Positions 46,775-56,358 of a stretch of DNA of 64,000 nt are shown piece by piece; the stretch's first letter is position 1; each line of letters begins with the position of its first letter. The notes beneath the pieces are model-generated. The model did not search any database. It saw only the letters and a list, made by a program, of their open reading frames with translations, and had not been told where the DNA came from. The DNA is from Rhodoplanes sp046000175 (lineage in GTDB: Bacteria > Pseudomonadota > Alphaproteobacteria > Rhizobiales > Xanthobacteraceae). A program made the translations under genes and the position numbers. The stretch is from contig NZ_JBEOMB010000002.1 of NCBI RefSeq assembly GCF_046000175.1, forward strand, positions 62,001 to 126,000, written 5' to 3'.

Positions 46775-47755
46775 ATGATCCGCATCCTGTTCGCCCTCTG
46801 CCTCGCGACGTTCTGCGGCATCGCCGTCTCGTCGCAGGCCAACGACGCACTCGACTTCTGGCGACGCGAATGGTCGGGCTGGGGCAGCGCGCCGGCACGG
46901 CCGGCGTGGGGAGCCCCGTCCTGGGGAGCCCCATCCTGGGGAACACCCTTCGGGCATCCATGGGGCGCGCCGCAAGGCAAGCCGCAACGGCCGTCGATCA
47001 CCATCACGCCGCGCTCGCGCGGCACCGAGACCCGCCGGTCGACTAGGGGCCGGGCCTGGTGCGTGCGAACCTGCGACGGCTACTACATCCCGATCGGCAA
47101 CGACCTCAGTGGCGCGGCCGCCGAGCGGCGCTGCGACGCGCTCTGCCCGGGGACCGAGACGATGGTGTTCCGCGGCGGCGACGACGGCCCTGACGGCATC
47201 GCCGATGCGGTCTCGTCGCGCGGCAAGCGCTACGGCGCCCTCCCGACCGCCTTCGCGCACCGCACGTCGCTGACGCCCGGCTGCCGCTGCGGCGCCTCCG
47301 TTGAGGGAGCGCTGGCGCGGCTGCGCGAGGACGCGACGCTGGAACGCGGCGACATCGTCGTCACCGAGGCCGGCGTGCACGTCTTCACCGGACGCGGCCG
47401 CGCGCCGCACGATGCCGCGGACTTCACGCCGCTGCGCGAAGCCGGACGCCTGCCGAAGGCGACTCGACAATATCTGAGCGAGATCGACCGCGCCTATGCC
47501 TATGCACCCGAGCGGCTCGCCGCGGCAGCCGACCCCGAGCCCGACCGCAAAGTCGAGTCGCGCCGGCAGACCAAGGCCGAGCGACGCGCCGCGCGTCGGG
47601 CGGAACGCCGCGCCGAACGGGAGGCCCGGCGGGCGGCGGCGCGCGCCGCGGCATCCGGCGTCCGGTCGGGGAGCGAGCCGACCGGAAGCCCCGACGCGCA
47701 GGCGACCGGAGCCCCGACCGCCATGCCGGCCATGCGGGTCGGCGGTCGCCCGTGA
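46775..47755 (+). CDS. DUF2865 exported protein
   Basis: 326-residue secreted or periplasmic protein. A signal peptide (about 1-22, ILFALCLATFCGIAVSSQA) precedes a Trp/Gly/Pro repeat region (WGAPSWGAPSWGTPFGHPWG at about 45-64). The DUF2865 core (about 92-200) starts WCVRTCDGYYIPIG and has regularly placed cysteines (RCDALCPGTE, TPGCRCG). The C-terminal ~70 residues are a basic, Arg/Ala-rich tail (QTKAERRAARRAERRAERE). Function unknown; the family is common in Rhizobiales envelopes. GAGG precedes the ATG at 46775. Confidence 0.9.
   Translation: MIRILFALCLATFCGIAVSSQANDALDFWRREWSGWGSAPARPAWGAPSWGAPSWGTPFGHPWGAPQGKPQRPSITITPRSRGTETRRSTRGRAWCVRTCDGYYIPIGNDLSGAAAERRCDALCPGTETMVFRGGDDGPDGIADAVSSRGKRYGALPTAFAHRTSLTPGCRCGASVEGALARLREDATLERGDIVVTEAGVHVFTGRGRAPHDAADFTPLREAGRLPKATRQYLSEIDRAYAYAPERLAAAADPEPDRKVESRRQTKAERRAARRAERRAEREARRAAARAAASGVRSGSEPTGSPDAQATGAPTAMPAMRVGGRP
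46907..46951 (+). repeat. 15-bp in-frame tandem repeat in the DUF2865 gene
   Basis: Three units beginning at 46907, 46922 and 46937 (TGGGGAGCCCCGTCC and near copies), encoding the WGAPS pentapeptide repeat. Copy number is likely variable between strains. Confidence 0.85.
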
Positions 47756-47785
47756 GGACCGGCTGCGCGGCGGCCGGCGCCGTCC

Positions 47786-50050
47786 TCACTCGTCGCGCAG
47801 CAGCGGCAGCCAGAACTTGAAAACGGTGCCGCCACCCGGGTTGGGCTCGGCGGAAATCCGCCCGTGATGGGCCTCGATGATGTTGCGGCACACCGAGAGG
47901 CCGATGCCCATGCCCTGCGTCTTGGTGGAGACGAACGGCATGAACAGCCGGTCGGCGATCTCGGGAGCGAGGCCGCTGCCGGTGTCGGCGATCCGCAGCT
48001 CCATCCGGTCCCGCCCGGTGACGAGCCGGATCGCCAACTCCTTGCGCTCGCTCGTCTCCATCGCCTCGACCGCGTTGCGCACCAGGTTGAACACGACCTG
48101 CTGGATCTGCACCTTGTTGACGAGGATCTCGCCGGGCGCGTCGACGTCGAGCCGGACCACCACGTCCTTGTGGCGCGCCGCCGCGAGCGCCAGCGTGCAG
48201 GATTCGCGCATCAGTGCGGCGGCGCTCACCACCCGCAGCTCGTTCTCGCCCTTGCGGACGAACTCGCGCAGCTGGCGGATGATCTCGCCGGCCCGCAACG
48301 CCTGCTCGCTGGTCGACCGCAGCAGCTCGCCGAGCTTGTCGCGGCGTCCCTCTTCGAGGGGGCCGGAACCGACCAGCTTCTGGCAGGCGCCGATGTAGAC
48401 GGCGACCGCGGTGAGCGGCTGGTTCAGCTCGTGGGCGAGCGCCGCCGCCATCTGGCCCATGTCCGAGACTCGCGACAGATGCAGCAGCTCGGCCTGCAGG
48501 GTGCGGCGCTCCTCCTCGGCCCGGCGTTCCATATCGATGTCGACGATCATCTGCACGGCGCCGGAGATCTCGCCGCTCTCGTCGCGGAACGGCAGCGCCG
48601 CGACCCGAGTCCAGGTCGCCGGCTGTGTGTCGTCGCCGCGGAAGAACAGCTCGACGCCCGGCCAGACCGGATCGCCGCGCAGGGCTCGCGCGGACGGGAA
48701 AGCCTCGGGCGCAATCCGCCGGCCGTTGGCGTCCCAGCCCTCCCACAGCTCCTGCCGCATCTCGTCGCGCGACGCCACCACCTGCGGGACGAAGCGGCGG
48801 TAGTTGCCGTTGCCGACGATGATCCGGCCGTCGCGATCGACCAGGGCGACGCCGACCGGGAGCACATCCAGGATGGCGGCGATGCGGCTCTCGTTCTCGC
48901 GCAGCGACCGCTCGCGCGCAGCGATCGTGCGGGCCGCGGTGTCGAGCGCGAACAGCGCGTGGTCGACCTCCGGCACGCCCGTGGGGCGGACATCGGGCGG
49001 CTCGCCGCGCTCCAGGCGCACGGCACCGGCCTCCAGCGCCGCGATCGGTCCGGTGACGCGGCGCGCCGCGAAGCCGGCGAGCAGCATGCTCATCAGTGCC
49101 ACGGCGGAGGTCAGCAACGCCGCCGTGAGCATGGTGCGGCGGATCGGCGCCTCGAACACGGTCTTCTCGGTCGCGACACCGACGGCCCAGCCGAGTGACG
49201 ACCGCGAGGTCGCCGTGATCAGCGGCCGCCCTTCGACGCTGTTGACCTCGGACATGCCGTCGGCATGCATGACGGCGCGCCAGCCCTGCGAGGCCGGCCG
49301 GCCGACCCAACGCTCGTGATCGAGCGACCGGGCGACGAAATTTCCGTCGCGATCGACGATGGCGGCGATCCATCCCTGCGGCATCTGCCGGGTGTTGAGC
49401 AATTCCCGGAACGTATCGGCGAGCACCCCGATCACCAGATAGTAGGCCGGCCGGCCGTCGCGCAGCACCGGCACGCCGGCGCCGACCACCGGTCCGCCCG
49501 CCACCGGGCCCTTCACCACATCGGTGATCACGACGCGCCGCTCGGCGAACGCCAAGCGCGCCCCGGCCATGACGCTCTCGGGGGCGCGCGGCAACGGATC
49601 GCCGGGCGGCAGAAGCGTGTTGATCACCTGCTGCCCGTCCGCCGAAATCAGCGTCACCCAGGCGCCGGGGAGGCCGATCATGGCGCGCTCCGCCTCGCCT
49701 CGGAACACCGCGAGATCGTCGCTCTGGAGCGCCGGCGATTCGCCGAGCGCCTGCCCGACCGCGGCGTAGTTGCCGAGCTGCGCCTCGACGGCGCTGAGCA
49801 CCGAGTGGGCCGCGTAGAGGATCGCCTGGGTGTTGTTGTCGCGCTCGCGCTCGGCCAGCCGCCAGACGATGTCGACCGACAGCAGCACCATCGGGATCGC
49901 CGCCATCAGCACGATCAGCACGAGACGCTGGCGGATCGACAGGCCGGACGGAGCGAAGCCGCCGCCGACGGGCGCCGGCCCGGCCGCCGTGCCCGGGGAC
50001 GGGTGCGGAGGGGGCGGAGACGACGCCCTCGGCGTCCATCCGATGTTCAT
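47786..50050 (-). CDS. Cache/PAS sensor histidine kinase, orphan
   Basis: 754-residue membrane kinase. A Pro-rich N-terminus precedes TM1 (about 43-63), a large periplasmic double-Cache-type sensor domain (about 65-295), TM2 near 300-325, and HAMP (to about 375). A PAS domain (about 390-510) follows, then an HWE/FixL-type transmitter with MGQMAAALAHELNQPLTAV (His box), an FVRKGE motif, N-box NLVRNAVEAM, G1 ADTGSGL and G2 GMGIGLSV. The FixL/DctB-like core with Cache input suggests sensing of a small extracellular molecule. AGGAG precedes the ATG at 50050. No response regulator is adjacent. The neighbouring genes are chemotactic. Confidence 0.93.
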   Translation of the reverse strand: MNIGWTPRASSPPPPHPSPGTAAGPAPVGGGFAPSGLSIRQRLVLIVLMAAIPMVLLSVDIVWRLAERERDNNTQAILYAAHSVLSAVEAQLGNYAAVGQALGESPALQSDDLAVFRGEAERAMIGLPGAWVTLISADGQQVINTLLPPGDPLPRAPESVMAGARLAFAERRVVITDVVKGPVAGGPVVGAGVPVLRDGRPAYYLVIGVLADTFRELLNTRQMPQGWIAAIVDRDGNFVARSLDHERWVGRPASQGWRAVMHADGMSEVNSVEGRPLITATSRSSLGWAVGVATEKTVFEAPIRRTMLTAALLTSAVALMSMLLAGFAARRVTGPIAALEAGAVRLERGEPPDVRPTGVPEVDHALFALDTAARTIAARERSLRENESRIAAILDVLPVGVALVDRDGRIIVGNGNYRRFVPQVVASRDEMRQELWEGWDANGRRIAPEAFPSARALRGDPVWPGVELFFRGDDTQPATWTRVAALPFRDESGEISGAVQMIVDIDMERRAEEERRTLQAELLHLSRVSDMGQMAAALAHELNQPLTAVAVYIGACQKLVGSGPLEEGRRDKLGELLRSTSEQALRAGEIIRQLREFVRKGENELRVVSAAALMRESCTLALAAARHKDVVVRLDVDAPGEILVNKVQIQQVVFNLVRNAVEAMETSERKELAIRLVTGRDRMELRIADTGSGLAPEIADRLFMPFVSTKTQGMGIGLSVCRNIIEAHHGRISAEPNPGGGTVFKFWLPLLRDE

Positions 50051-50478
50051 GCAGGCTCCTCGAAAACAAACTCAATATAGAAAGATCAAAATTCAGACAC
50101 TTCGGTAAAACCACGCAGAACTGTCATGATGCGTACCGATGCCTACTACACCACGACGGCCTCCCGGAACGTTAAACACCGAACAAACGCAGTTTTACTG
50201 AAGCACCTTTGTTCCACACTTCGCCGCGCTCGGAGATCGCCCGACCTCGCCCCTGCTTGAACGCCACGGCGATCCGAAGACGGTGGTCCGGAATCACCGC
50301 GCCCAGCGTGCGAATTTGCACGCAGAGCCGCCGCGCGTCGACCGCACGCGCCGGGGCGCCGCCTCAACCGGACCTTAACCCGAAGTCACCATGGTAAGTC
50401 ACCTTCGTCGCCGGCGGCGCGGCGGCGGTTCCCTGTCCGGCCTCGATCGCGGCCGCCGCCGAGCCTGCGGGACCGACC
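50051..50478. other. Divergent control region with spaced inverted repeat
   Basis: 428 bp between the orphan kinase and the soluble MCP-like gene, AT-rich for this genome in 50060-50215. Contains a 12-base inverted repeat (CTTCGGTAAAAC at 50100-50111; GTTTTACTGAAG at 50192-50203; 11 of 12 match). No supported gene. Confidence 0.6.
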
Positions 50479-52254
50479 TTGCGCGACATCATCCTCGCCA
50501 CTGCCAAGGCACTCGGCGATACGGCCGGCGTGGCGGAGGAGACGTTTCTCGACACCGGGCGCCGGCTGGGCGATGCGGTCGGACTTCTCGAGCATCTCGT
50601 CGAGCGGTTCGGCAGCCTGCAGGGCGAGCTGGACGGCGACGCATTCCGGCGCGCCACCGGCAGCCTGTCGGCCGTCGCGGCGCGGGCCGCCACCCTCGGC
50701 GGCGATCGTCGCGACGAGCACGCCGCGCTCGACGAGCTGATCGGCGTGACCAATCGGCTGCGCCGGCGCATCGACGAGATCGCCAAGGAGATCCGCACCA
50801 TCGACGTGCTGACCATCAATGCCCGGATCACCGCGTCGGGCATCGGTTCGGCGGGGGCGGAGTTCCTCGACTACATCGGCGGCATCGGGCGCTCGCTCGC
50901 CGTCACCACCACCAATCTGCAGAACTTCCGCGCCGAGCTGGCCGAGGTCGCGGCCCATCTCGGCTCCGCCTCGAAGGGCGAGTCGGAGTTCTCGGCCCGC
51001 CACGCCGAGACGATCGCGCAGGTGCCGCGCCGGCTGGAGGCGAGCATCGCGCTGATCACCGATCGGTCGCGCTGCGCCGCCGGCGCCGCCGCCGAGGTGG
51101 GCATCCGGTCCCGGCGGCTCGCCGACGGGGTCGGACGGGTCGTCATGGCGCTGCAATGCGGCGACGCCACCCGGCAGCGCATCGAGCACGTCGTCGCGAC
51201 CGCAGGCCTCCTGGCCCGGATCGCCGAGGGTCACGACCGCAGCGGGGCCTTCGCCGATCTCGATCCCGACGCACGGCGCTCCCTCGTCGGCCAGGGCTGC
51301 GCCCTGCAGGCGGCGCAGCTCGCCGACGCGGCCGACCAGCTCGCCGGCGAGATCGCGGCCGTGCACCGCTCGCTCGCCCGCCTCGGCGACGACGCGCGCG
51401 AGGTCGTCCGGCTCGGCCGCGACGTCTACGGCTCGGCGAGCCGGGGCGACGAGTCCTTCCTGAGCGAGCTCGAAGCGGACGTGTCGCGCACCCGCCTGCT
51501 GTTCGAGAGCGTGCGCACCGCCCGCGACACCGCCGACCGCATCATGGCGCAGGTGCTGCGCATCGCCGAGCGGCTGGTCGGCCATATCGGCACGGTGCGG
51601 GCCGTCGAGGCCGACATCCGCATCATGGGCGTCAACGCGACGCTGAAGAGCAGCCGGCTCGGGACCGTCGGGCGGCCGCTCGCCGTCGTCGCGGACGAGC
51701 TCACCCGGTCGTCGGCCCGCACCGCGACCGAGGCCGTTGCGGCCGGCACCGACGTGCGCACCATCGTCGACACGGCCGAGGCGTTGGCGGGCGAGCGACA
51801 GGCCGCGCGGCGCGCCGAGATCACCGGCGTGATCGAGGACATCGGCACCGCGATCGCCTGCCTGCACGGCGTCGGCGCGACACTGGCCGAGGCGCTCGCC
51901 TCGCTCGGACGCGACGGAACCACCGTGATCGACCTCCTCGCCGACACGGCGGCCGGGCTCGCCCGCGCCGAGACGATCGAGACGGCGTTGCGCGAGAACG
52001 CGGCGCGGCTCGCCGCGGCGGCGACCGGCACAGGACCATTGCCGAAGGGCGCCGCCGCCGACGCCATGCTGGCCGACATCGCGAGCCGATACACCATGGC
52101 ACGCGAGCGCGAGGTCCACGCCCGGACCGCGCCCGCCCCCCGCCGCTCCGGCGGGTTGCCGCTCCACGCCGGGGCTCCGCCACTCGCCGCCGCGGCGCCG
52201 GCGCCGGCCGTCGCGGCAGCGGCCGAGGCGAGCGTCGACGACTTCCTCTTCTGA
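50479..52254 (+). CDS. Soluble MCP-like coiled-coil protein
   Basis: About 591 residues, lacking membrane helices and lacking the canonical E.QTNLLALNAAIEAARAGE hairpin tip. Two weakly MCP-like blocks are visible: IDEIAKEIRTIDVLTINARITASGIG (near 98-123) and VEADIRIMGVNATLKSSRLGTVGRPLAVVADELTRSS (near 378-414), which echo the NaxIEAaraGexGrgFaVVAxEVr pattern. It ends in SVDDFLF, an acidic-hydrophobic tail after a flexible Pro/Ala linker. It starts at a TTG (50479) with GGGA upstream. I infer a cytoplasmic chemotaxis accessory or receptor-like protein. It converges on the che operon. Confidence 0.75.
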   Translation: MRDIILATAKALGDTAGVAEETFLDTGRRLGDAVGLLEHLVERFGSLQGELDGDAFRRATGSLSAVAARAATLGGDRRDEHAALDELIGVTNRLRRRIDEIAKEIRTIDVLTINARITASGIGSAGAEFLDYIGGIGRSLAVTTTNLQNFRAELAEVAAHLGSASKGESEFSARHAETIAQVPRRLEASIALITDRSRCAAGAAAEVGIRSRRLADGVGRVVMALQCGDATRQRIEHVVATAGLLARIAEGHDRSGAFADLDPDARRSLVGQGCALQAAQLADAADQLAGEIAAVHRSLARLGDDAREVVRLGRDVYGSASRGDESFLSELEADVSRTRLLFESVRTARDTADRIMAQVLRIAERLVGHIGTVRAVEADIRIMGVNATLKSSRLGTVGRPLAVVADELTRSSARTATEAVAAGTDVRTIVDTAEALAGERQAARRAEITGVIEDIGTAIACLHGVGATLAEALASLGRDGTTVIDLLADTAAGLARAETIETALRENAARLAAAATGTGPLPKGAAADAMLADIASRYTMAREREVHARTAPAPRRSGGLPLHAGAPPLAAAAPAPAVAAAAEASVDDFLF

Positions 52255-52330
52255 AATCTCGAGTCGTCCGAGGCCGGCGGGAGCCTGTCCGGAGTCTGAA
52301 GCCGCCCCGGCCGACGTCGCCCCGGTCTCC

Positions 52331-52406
52331 GCTCATGCCCGCGAAGGCGGCATACAAGGGCACCGGGCCATGTCGCCCCTGGGTCCCCGCTTTCGCGGAG
52401 ACGAGC
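52331..52406. repeat. Intergenic inverted repeat (GCCCGCGAAGGCGG type)
   Basis: Arms GCTCATGCCCGCGAAGGCGG (52331-52350) and CCGCTTTCGCGGAGACGAGC (52387-52406), about 16 of 20 complementary, around a CAAGGGCACCGGGCC centre. It resembles the ATGCCCGCG...GGGTCCCCGCTTTCGCGGG repeats of Rhizobiales and sits between convergent genes. Confidence 0.75.
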
Positions 52407-52455
52407 GGACGCTGGATCTGATTCGTCCAATACGAAAGTGGAGTAGCGACGCGTC

Positions 52456-53529
52456 TCACCCGCCGGCGCGAAGAATCTCCGCCGGCAGGCGATCGAGCGG
52501 CAGCACACGGTCGGCGGCGCCTAGCGCGATCGCCTCCTTGGGCATGCCGAACACCACCGAGGTCGCCTCGTCCTGGGCCACCGTGTGGGCGCCGGCCTGC
52601 TTCATCTCGAGGAGCCCGCGAGCCCCGTCGTCGCCCATCCCGGTCATGATGATGCCGACCGCGTTCGCCCCCGCATAGCGTGCGGCCGAGCGGAACAGGA
52701 CGTCGACCGAGGGGCGATGACGCGACACCAGCGGCCCGTCCTTGATCTCGACGTAATAGCGCGCACCGCTGCGCTGGAGCATCATGTGGCGATCGCCCGG
52801 CGCGATCAGCACGCGGCCGCGCAGCGCGGTGTCGCCATTGGCCGCCTCCTTCACCTCCACGGCGCACAGGCCGTTCAGCCGGCGCGCGAAGGCGGCCGTG
52901 AACATCTCCGGCATGTGCTGGACGATCAGGATCGGCGGGCAGTCGGCCGGCAGCACCTCGAGCGCGGCGCGCAGTGACTCGGTGCCGCCCGTCGAGGCGC
53001 CGATGCAGACCACGGTCTCGGTGGTGCGCGCCATCGCCTGGCTGGCGCGCGGCGGCGCCAGCATCACGTCGGCGGTCAGCTTCTTCTGCACCGTGAGAGT
53101 CGATCGGCGCGGCAGGCAGTGCAGCCGCGCCCGCGCCGCCGCCTTGACGGCGTCGCAGATGCGCAGCCGCGACTCGATCAGGAACTGGGTGACGCCCATC
53201 CGGGGCTTCTGGATGACGTCCACGGCGCCGGCCTCCAGCGCCTGGACCAGGGTCTCGGAGCCGGCCTCGGTGAGCGACGAGCACATCACCACGGGCACCG
53301 GCCGCTGGCTCATCAGCTTGCGCAGGAACGTGATGCCGTCCATGCGCGGCATCTCGACGTCGAGCGTGATCACGTCCGGCACCTCGGACTGGATCCGCTT
53401 CGCCGCCACGAACGGATCGGACGCCGTGCCGATCACCGCGATGTCCGGATCCTCGGCCAGGATGCCGGCCAGCGTCTGCCGCACCGAGGCGGAGTCGTCG
53501 ACGACCAGAACCCGGACCGGCGCCGCCAT
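52456..53529 (-). CDS. cheB: Chemotaxis methylesterase/glutamine deamidase CheB
   Basis: 357-residue response regulator-enzyme that demethylates chemoreceptors. Receiver domain (1-125) with phosphoacceptor Asp57 (VITLDVEMPRMDG). The C-terminal methylesterase domain has the triad Ser179 (IGASTGG), His205 (VQHMPE) and Asp301 (TGMGDDGARG). It starts three bases after the cheR stop, with GGAG upstream, so it is the last gene of the leftward che operon. A repeat and convergent gene follow. Confidence 0.97.
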   Translation of the reverse strand: MAAPVRVLVVDDSASVRQTLAGILAEDPDIAVIGTASDPFVAAKRIQSEVPDVITLDVEMPRMDGITFLRKLMSQRPVPVVMCSSLTEAGSETLVQALEAGAVDVIQKPRMGVTQFLIESRLRICDAVKAAARARLHCLPRRSTLTVQKKLTADVMLAPPRASQAMARTTETVVCIGASTGGTESLRAALEVLPADCPPILIVQHMPEMFTAAFARRLNGLCAVEVKEAANGDTALRGRVLIAPGDRHMMLQRSGARYYVEIKDGPLVSRHRPSVDVLFRSAARYAGANAVGIIMTGMGDDGARGLLEMKQAGAHTVAQDEATSVVFGMPKEAIALGAADRVLPLDRLPAEILRAGG

Positions 53530-53532
53530 GGC

Positions 53533-54438
53533 TCAGCTCCGACGATAGACGGCCGTGCCGGCCGGCCGCACCGGCAGGTCGAAGCCCGACAGCGTCTCGG
53601 AATGGCCGAGGAACAGCCAGCCCCCCGGCCGAAGATGATCGCAGAGCCGGCGCAGCACCGCGAGCTGCGTCGGCTTGTCGAAATAGATGAGGACGTTGCG
53701 GCAGAACACGATGTCGAGGTCGCGCTCCATCGCGTAGCTCGCGTCCATCAGGTTGAGGCGGCCGAACTGCACCATGGCGCGCAGCTCCGGCACCATGCGC
53801 ACGAGGCGCGACGACCGGTCCTTCGCCCGCATCACGTAGCGGGTGCGCATCTCGGCCGGGACCGGCGCCACCATCTCCTGCGGGAAGATCCCGCCCTGCG
53901 CGGTGCCGAGAACCTCGGTGCAGATGTCGGTCGCATAGACGACGCCGGACAGCTCCGGCGTGCGGCGTTGCTGCTCGGCCAGCACCATGGCGATCGTGTA
54001 GGCCTCGGCGCCGGTCGAGGCGGCAGCGCTCCACACCTTCACGGGCGCACGCACCGAGATCCGCCGCTCGGCGGCGATCTGCGGCAGCACACTCTCCGTG
54101 AGGATGCGGAAATGCTCCGGCTCGCGGAAGAACTCGGTCTTGTTGGTGGTGACCACGTCGATCAGATGGACCTCCTCGGCGGCGAGCCCCTGACCGTTGA
54201 AAAGGTATTTGCAGTACTCGTCGAGGCTGCGCATGCCGAGGGCCCGCACGCGCTTGCGCAGCCGCCCCTCGATCATGGTCGACTTCGACGGCGGCACCTT
54301 TATGCCGCTGTAGTCGTGAATGAAGGCGGCGAGACGCTGGAAGTCCCGCGCGCCCAGCCGATCGTGGCCGTCGACCCAGCTCGGCTCGGCGGCCCCGGTG
54401 TCGGCATCGGCGGACGCCCTGGCGAGTGCTCGGCTCAC
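53533..54438 (-). CDS. cheR: Chemoreceptor methyltransferase CheR
   Basis: 301-residue SAM-dependent methyltransferase that methylates receptor glutamates. The N-terminal helical domain (about 28-95) contains DFQRLAAFIHDYSGIKVPPSKSTMIEGRLRKR. The SAM domain has VTTNKTEFFRE, KVWSAAASTGAEAYTIAM, VYATDIC and DIVFCRNVLIYFD. The GTG at 54438 gives the family's usual start region, with GAGG very close. The gene lies 14 bp after mcp1 and directly before cheB. No receptor-tethering beta-subdomain oddities seen. Confidence 0.96.
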   Translation of the reverse strand: MSRALARASADADTGAAEPSWVDGHDRLGARDFQRLAAFIHDYSGIKVPPSKSTMIEGRLRKRVRALGMRSLDEYCKYLFNGQGLAAEEVHLIDVVTTNKTEFFREPEHFRILTESVLPQIAAERRISVRAPVKVWSAAASTGAEAYTIAMVLAEQQRRTPELSGVVYATDICTEVLGTAQGGIFPQEMVAPVPAEMRTRYVMRAKDRSSRLVRMVPELRAMVQFGRLNLMDASYAMERDLDIVFCRNVLIYFDKPTQLAVLRRLCDHLRPGGWLFLGHSETLSGFDLPVRPAGTAVYRRS

Positions 54439-54452
54439 GACCTCGGCCCGCC

Positions 54453-56342
54453 TCAGCTCGCACGCTCGAACTGCGCGTCATGCGCATCCGGCCCGCCCGA
54501 CGAGAGGTCGAGCTTGAAGCCGCCGCGCGTCTGGGTCGTGGTCTGGGCCCTGGCCTGCGGCTGGGCGTAGGCGGCCCGCACCTGCTCGACGAGCTTGTTG
54601 GCGCCGCTCGCGACCGGGCGGGAAGCGGCACGTGCCGGCGGCTCCGCCATGGTCGCCTTCGAGGCGGCCGGCTTGCCGGAGGGCGTCCGGCCGGCGGCCG
54701 GACGGCGCGCCGCGGCGGGCGCAGCCGCCGCGCTCTCGTCGGTGCGGAAATAAGCGATGCTGGTCTGCAGCTGCTCGGCCTGGGCCGCAAGCTCCTCCGA
54801 GGTCGCCGACATCTCTTCGGAGGCGGAGGCGTTCTGCTGCGTCACCTTGTCGAGCTGCTGGATCGCCTGGTTGATCTGCTCGGCGCCGATATCCTGCTCG
54901 CGGCACGCCGCACTGATCTCCGAGACCAGCTCGGCGGTCCGCCGGATGTCGGGCACGAGGCGCGTGAGCATCTCGCCCGCCTCCTGCGCCGCCTTGACGG
55001 TCTGCGACGACAGCGTGCCGATCTCGGCCGCCGCGGTCTGGCTGCGCTCGGCGAGCTTCCGCACCTCGGACGCGACGACTGCGAAGCCTTTGCCGTGCTC
55101 GCCGGCGCGTGCCGCCTCGACAGCCGCGTTGAGCGCGAGCAGATCGGTCTGGCGGGCGATCTCCTGCACGATGGTGATCTTCTCGGCGATGGTGCGCATC
55201 GCCTCGACGGCACGGCCGACCGCCTCGCCACTCTTCTCCGCGTCCTCGGAGGACTGGCGGGCGATCTTCTCGGTCTGGGTGGCGTTGTCGGCGTTCTGCT
55301 TGATGTTGGAGGCCATCTCCTCCATCGAGGACGACGCTTCCTCGGCCGAGGCGGCCTGCTCGGTCGCGCCCTGCGACAGCTCCTCCGAGCTCGACGACAG
55401 TTCTTGGCTGCCGGCCGAGACGTTATCGGCCGCCGAGAGCGACTCGGCGACGACCTGGCGCAGCTTCGCCACCATGCGCTCCAGCGCGATGCCGAGCGTG
55501 TCCTTGTCGGAGAAGCGCTCCACCCGCACGGTGAGGTCGCCGTTGGCGATCGTGTCGGCGACCTGGGCGTTGGTCCGCAGGTTGTCCGTCATCTGGTTGA
55601 GCGAGTCGACCAGATCCTTGATCTCGTCGTTCGATTTGACGGTGATCTCCTGGCTCAGATCGCCGATGGCGACCGCCTTCGCGAGCGTGCCGGCCTTGGC
55701 GAGGCCGCGACTGATCGACAGCGCCATGAACAGGGCGGTACCGACCGCGACCACGAGCGCAAAGGCGACGAGGCCGATCAGCATCGTCCGGGCGCTCTCG
55801 TATTGCTGTGCGGCAGAGGCCTTCGCGTCGGCGAGGCGCTTTCGGTTGATGTCGTTGAGGCTCTCCAGGCTCTTCTGAACCTCGCCGACATGCTGGCGGG
55901 CCTCGGTCGACGACAGCGCCGCCGCGTCGTCGCGGTTGCCTCGGCGGATCGCGTCGAGAATCTTGTCCTGGGTGGCGCCGAGCTGATGGAGGCCGCTTCG
56001 GGCCGCGGCCCACAGCGGCCTGCCCAGTGCAGTCGTTCCCTCCTCCGCCTTTTCGAAGCGGGACATCAGGTCGCGGCGACGGGTCGAGATCTCACCGGCG
56101 AACCGGTCGACCTCGTCCCTTCCGGAAGCCAGGACGGCGTTCTTCTCGGCTCGCACCAGCGTGAGAAGATCGGCGTTCATCTGAAGCGACATCGCGAGAC
56201 GATGGGCGGGAACGTCGACAACGGTCTGCAGCGTCTGGTCGAGCGCGGCGAGGCTCGAGACGCCGAGCCAGGCCGTGATGCCCGACAAGACGATGATGGT
56301 CGCGAAGGCGAGAGCGAGCTTCAGCTTGATCGTGAGTCGCAT
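54453..56342 (-). CDS. Methyl-accepting chemotaxis protein (mcp1)
   Basis: 629-residue transmembrane chemoreceptor. TM1 is at about 8-30, a helical periplasmic domain (4HB-MCP type) at 31-186, and TM2 at 187-209. Two consecutive HAMP-like segments follow (about 210-262 and a second, TNAQVADTIANGDLTVRVERF, to about 310), then the signalling domain with the hairpin tip EIARQTDLLALNAAVEAARAGE. A Pro/Ala-rich linker ends in the tail GFKLDLSSGGPDAHDAQFERAS. There is no NWETF pentapeptide. The signalling half is almost identical to that of mcp2 (56979-58721), indicating a recent duplication or gene conversion. A decamer repeat array lies just upstream. Confidence 0.96.
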   Translation of the reverse strand: MRLTIKLKLALAFATIIVLSGITAWLGVSSLAALDQTLQTVVDVPAHRLAMSLQMNADLLTLVRAEKNAVLASGRDEVDRFAGEISTRRRDLMSRFEKAEEGTTALGRPLWAAARSGLHQLGATQDKILDAIRRGNRDDAAALSSTEARQHVGEVQKSLESLNDINRKRLADAKASAAQQYESARTMLIGLVAFALVVAVGTALFMALSISRGLAKAGTLAKAVAIGDLSQEITVKSNDEIKDLVDSLNQMTDNLRTNAQVADTIANGDLTVRVERFSDKDTLGIALERMVAKLRQVVAESLSAADNVSAGSQELSSSSEELSQGATEQAASAEEASSSMEEMASNIKQNADNATQTEKIARQSSEDAEKSGEAVGRAVEAMRTIAEKITIVQEIARQTDLLALNAAVEAARAGEHGKGFAVVASEVRKLAERSQTAAAEIGTLSSQTVKAAQEAGEMLTRLVPDIRRTAELVSEISAACREQDIGAEQINQAIQQLDKVTQQNASASEEMSATSEELAAQAEQLQTSIAYFRTDESAAAAPAAARRPAAGRTPSGKPAASKATMAEPPARAASRPVASGANKLVEQVRAAYAQPQARAQTTTQTRGGFKLDLSSGGPDAHDAQFERAS

Positions 56343-56358
56343 CGGGGCATTCCTGGTA

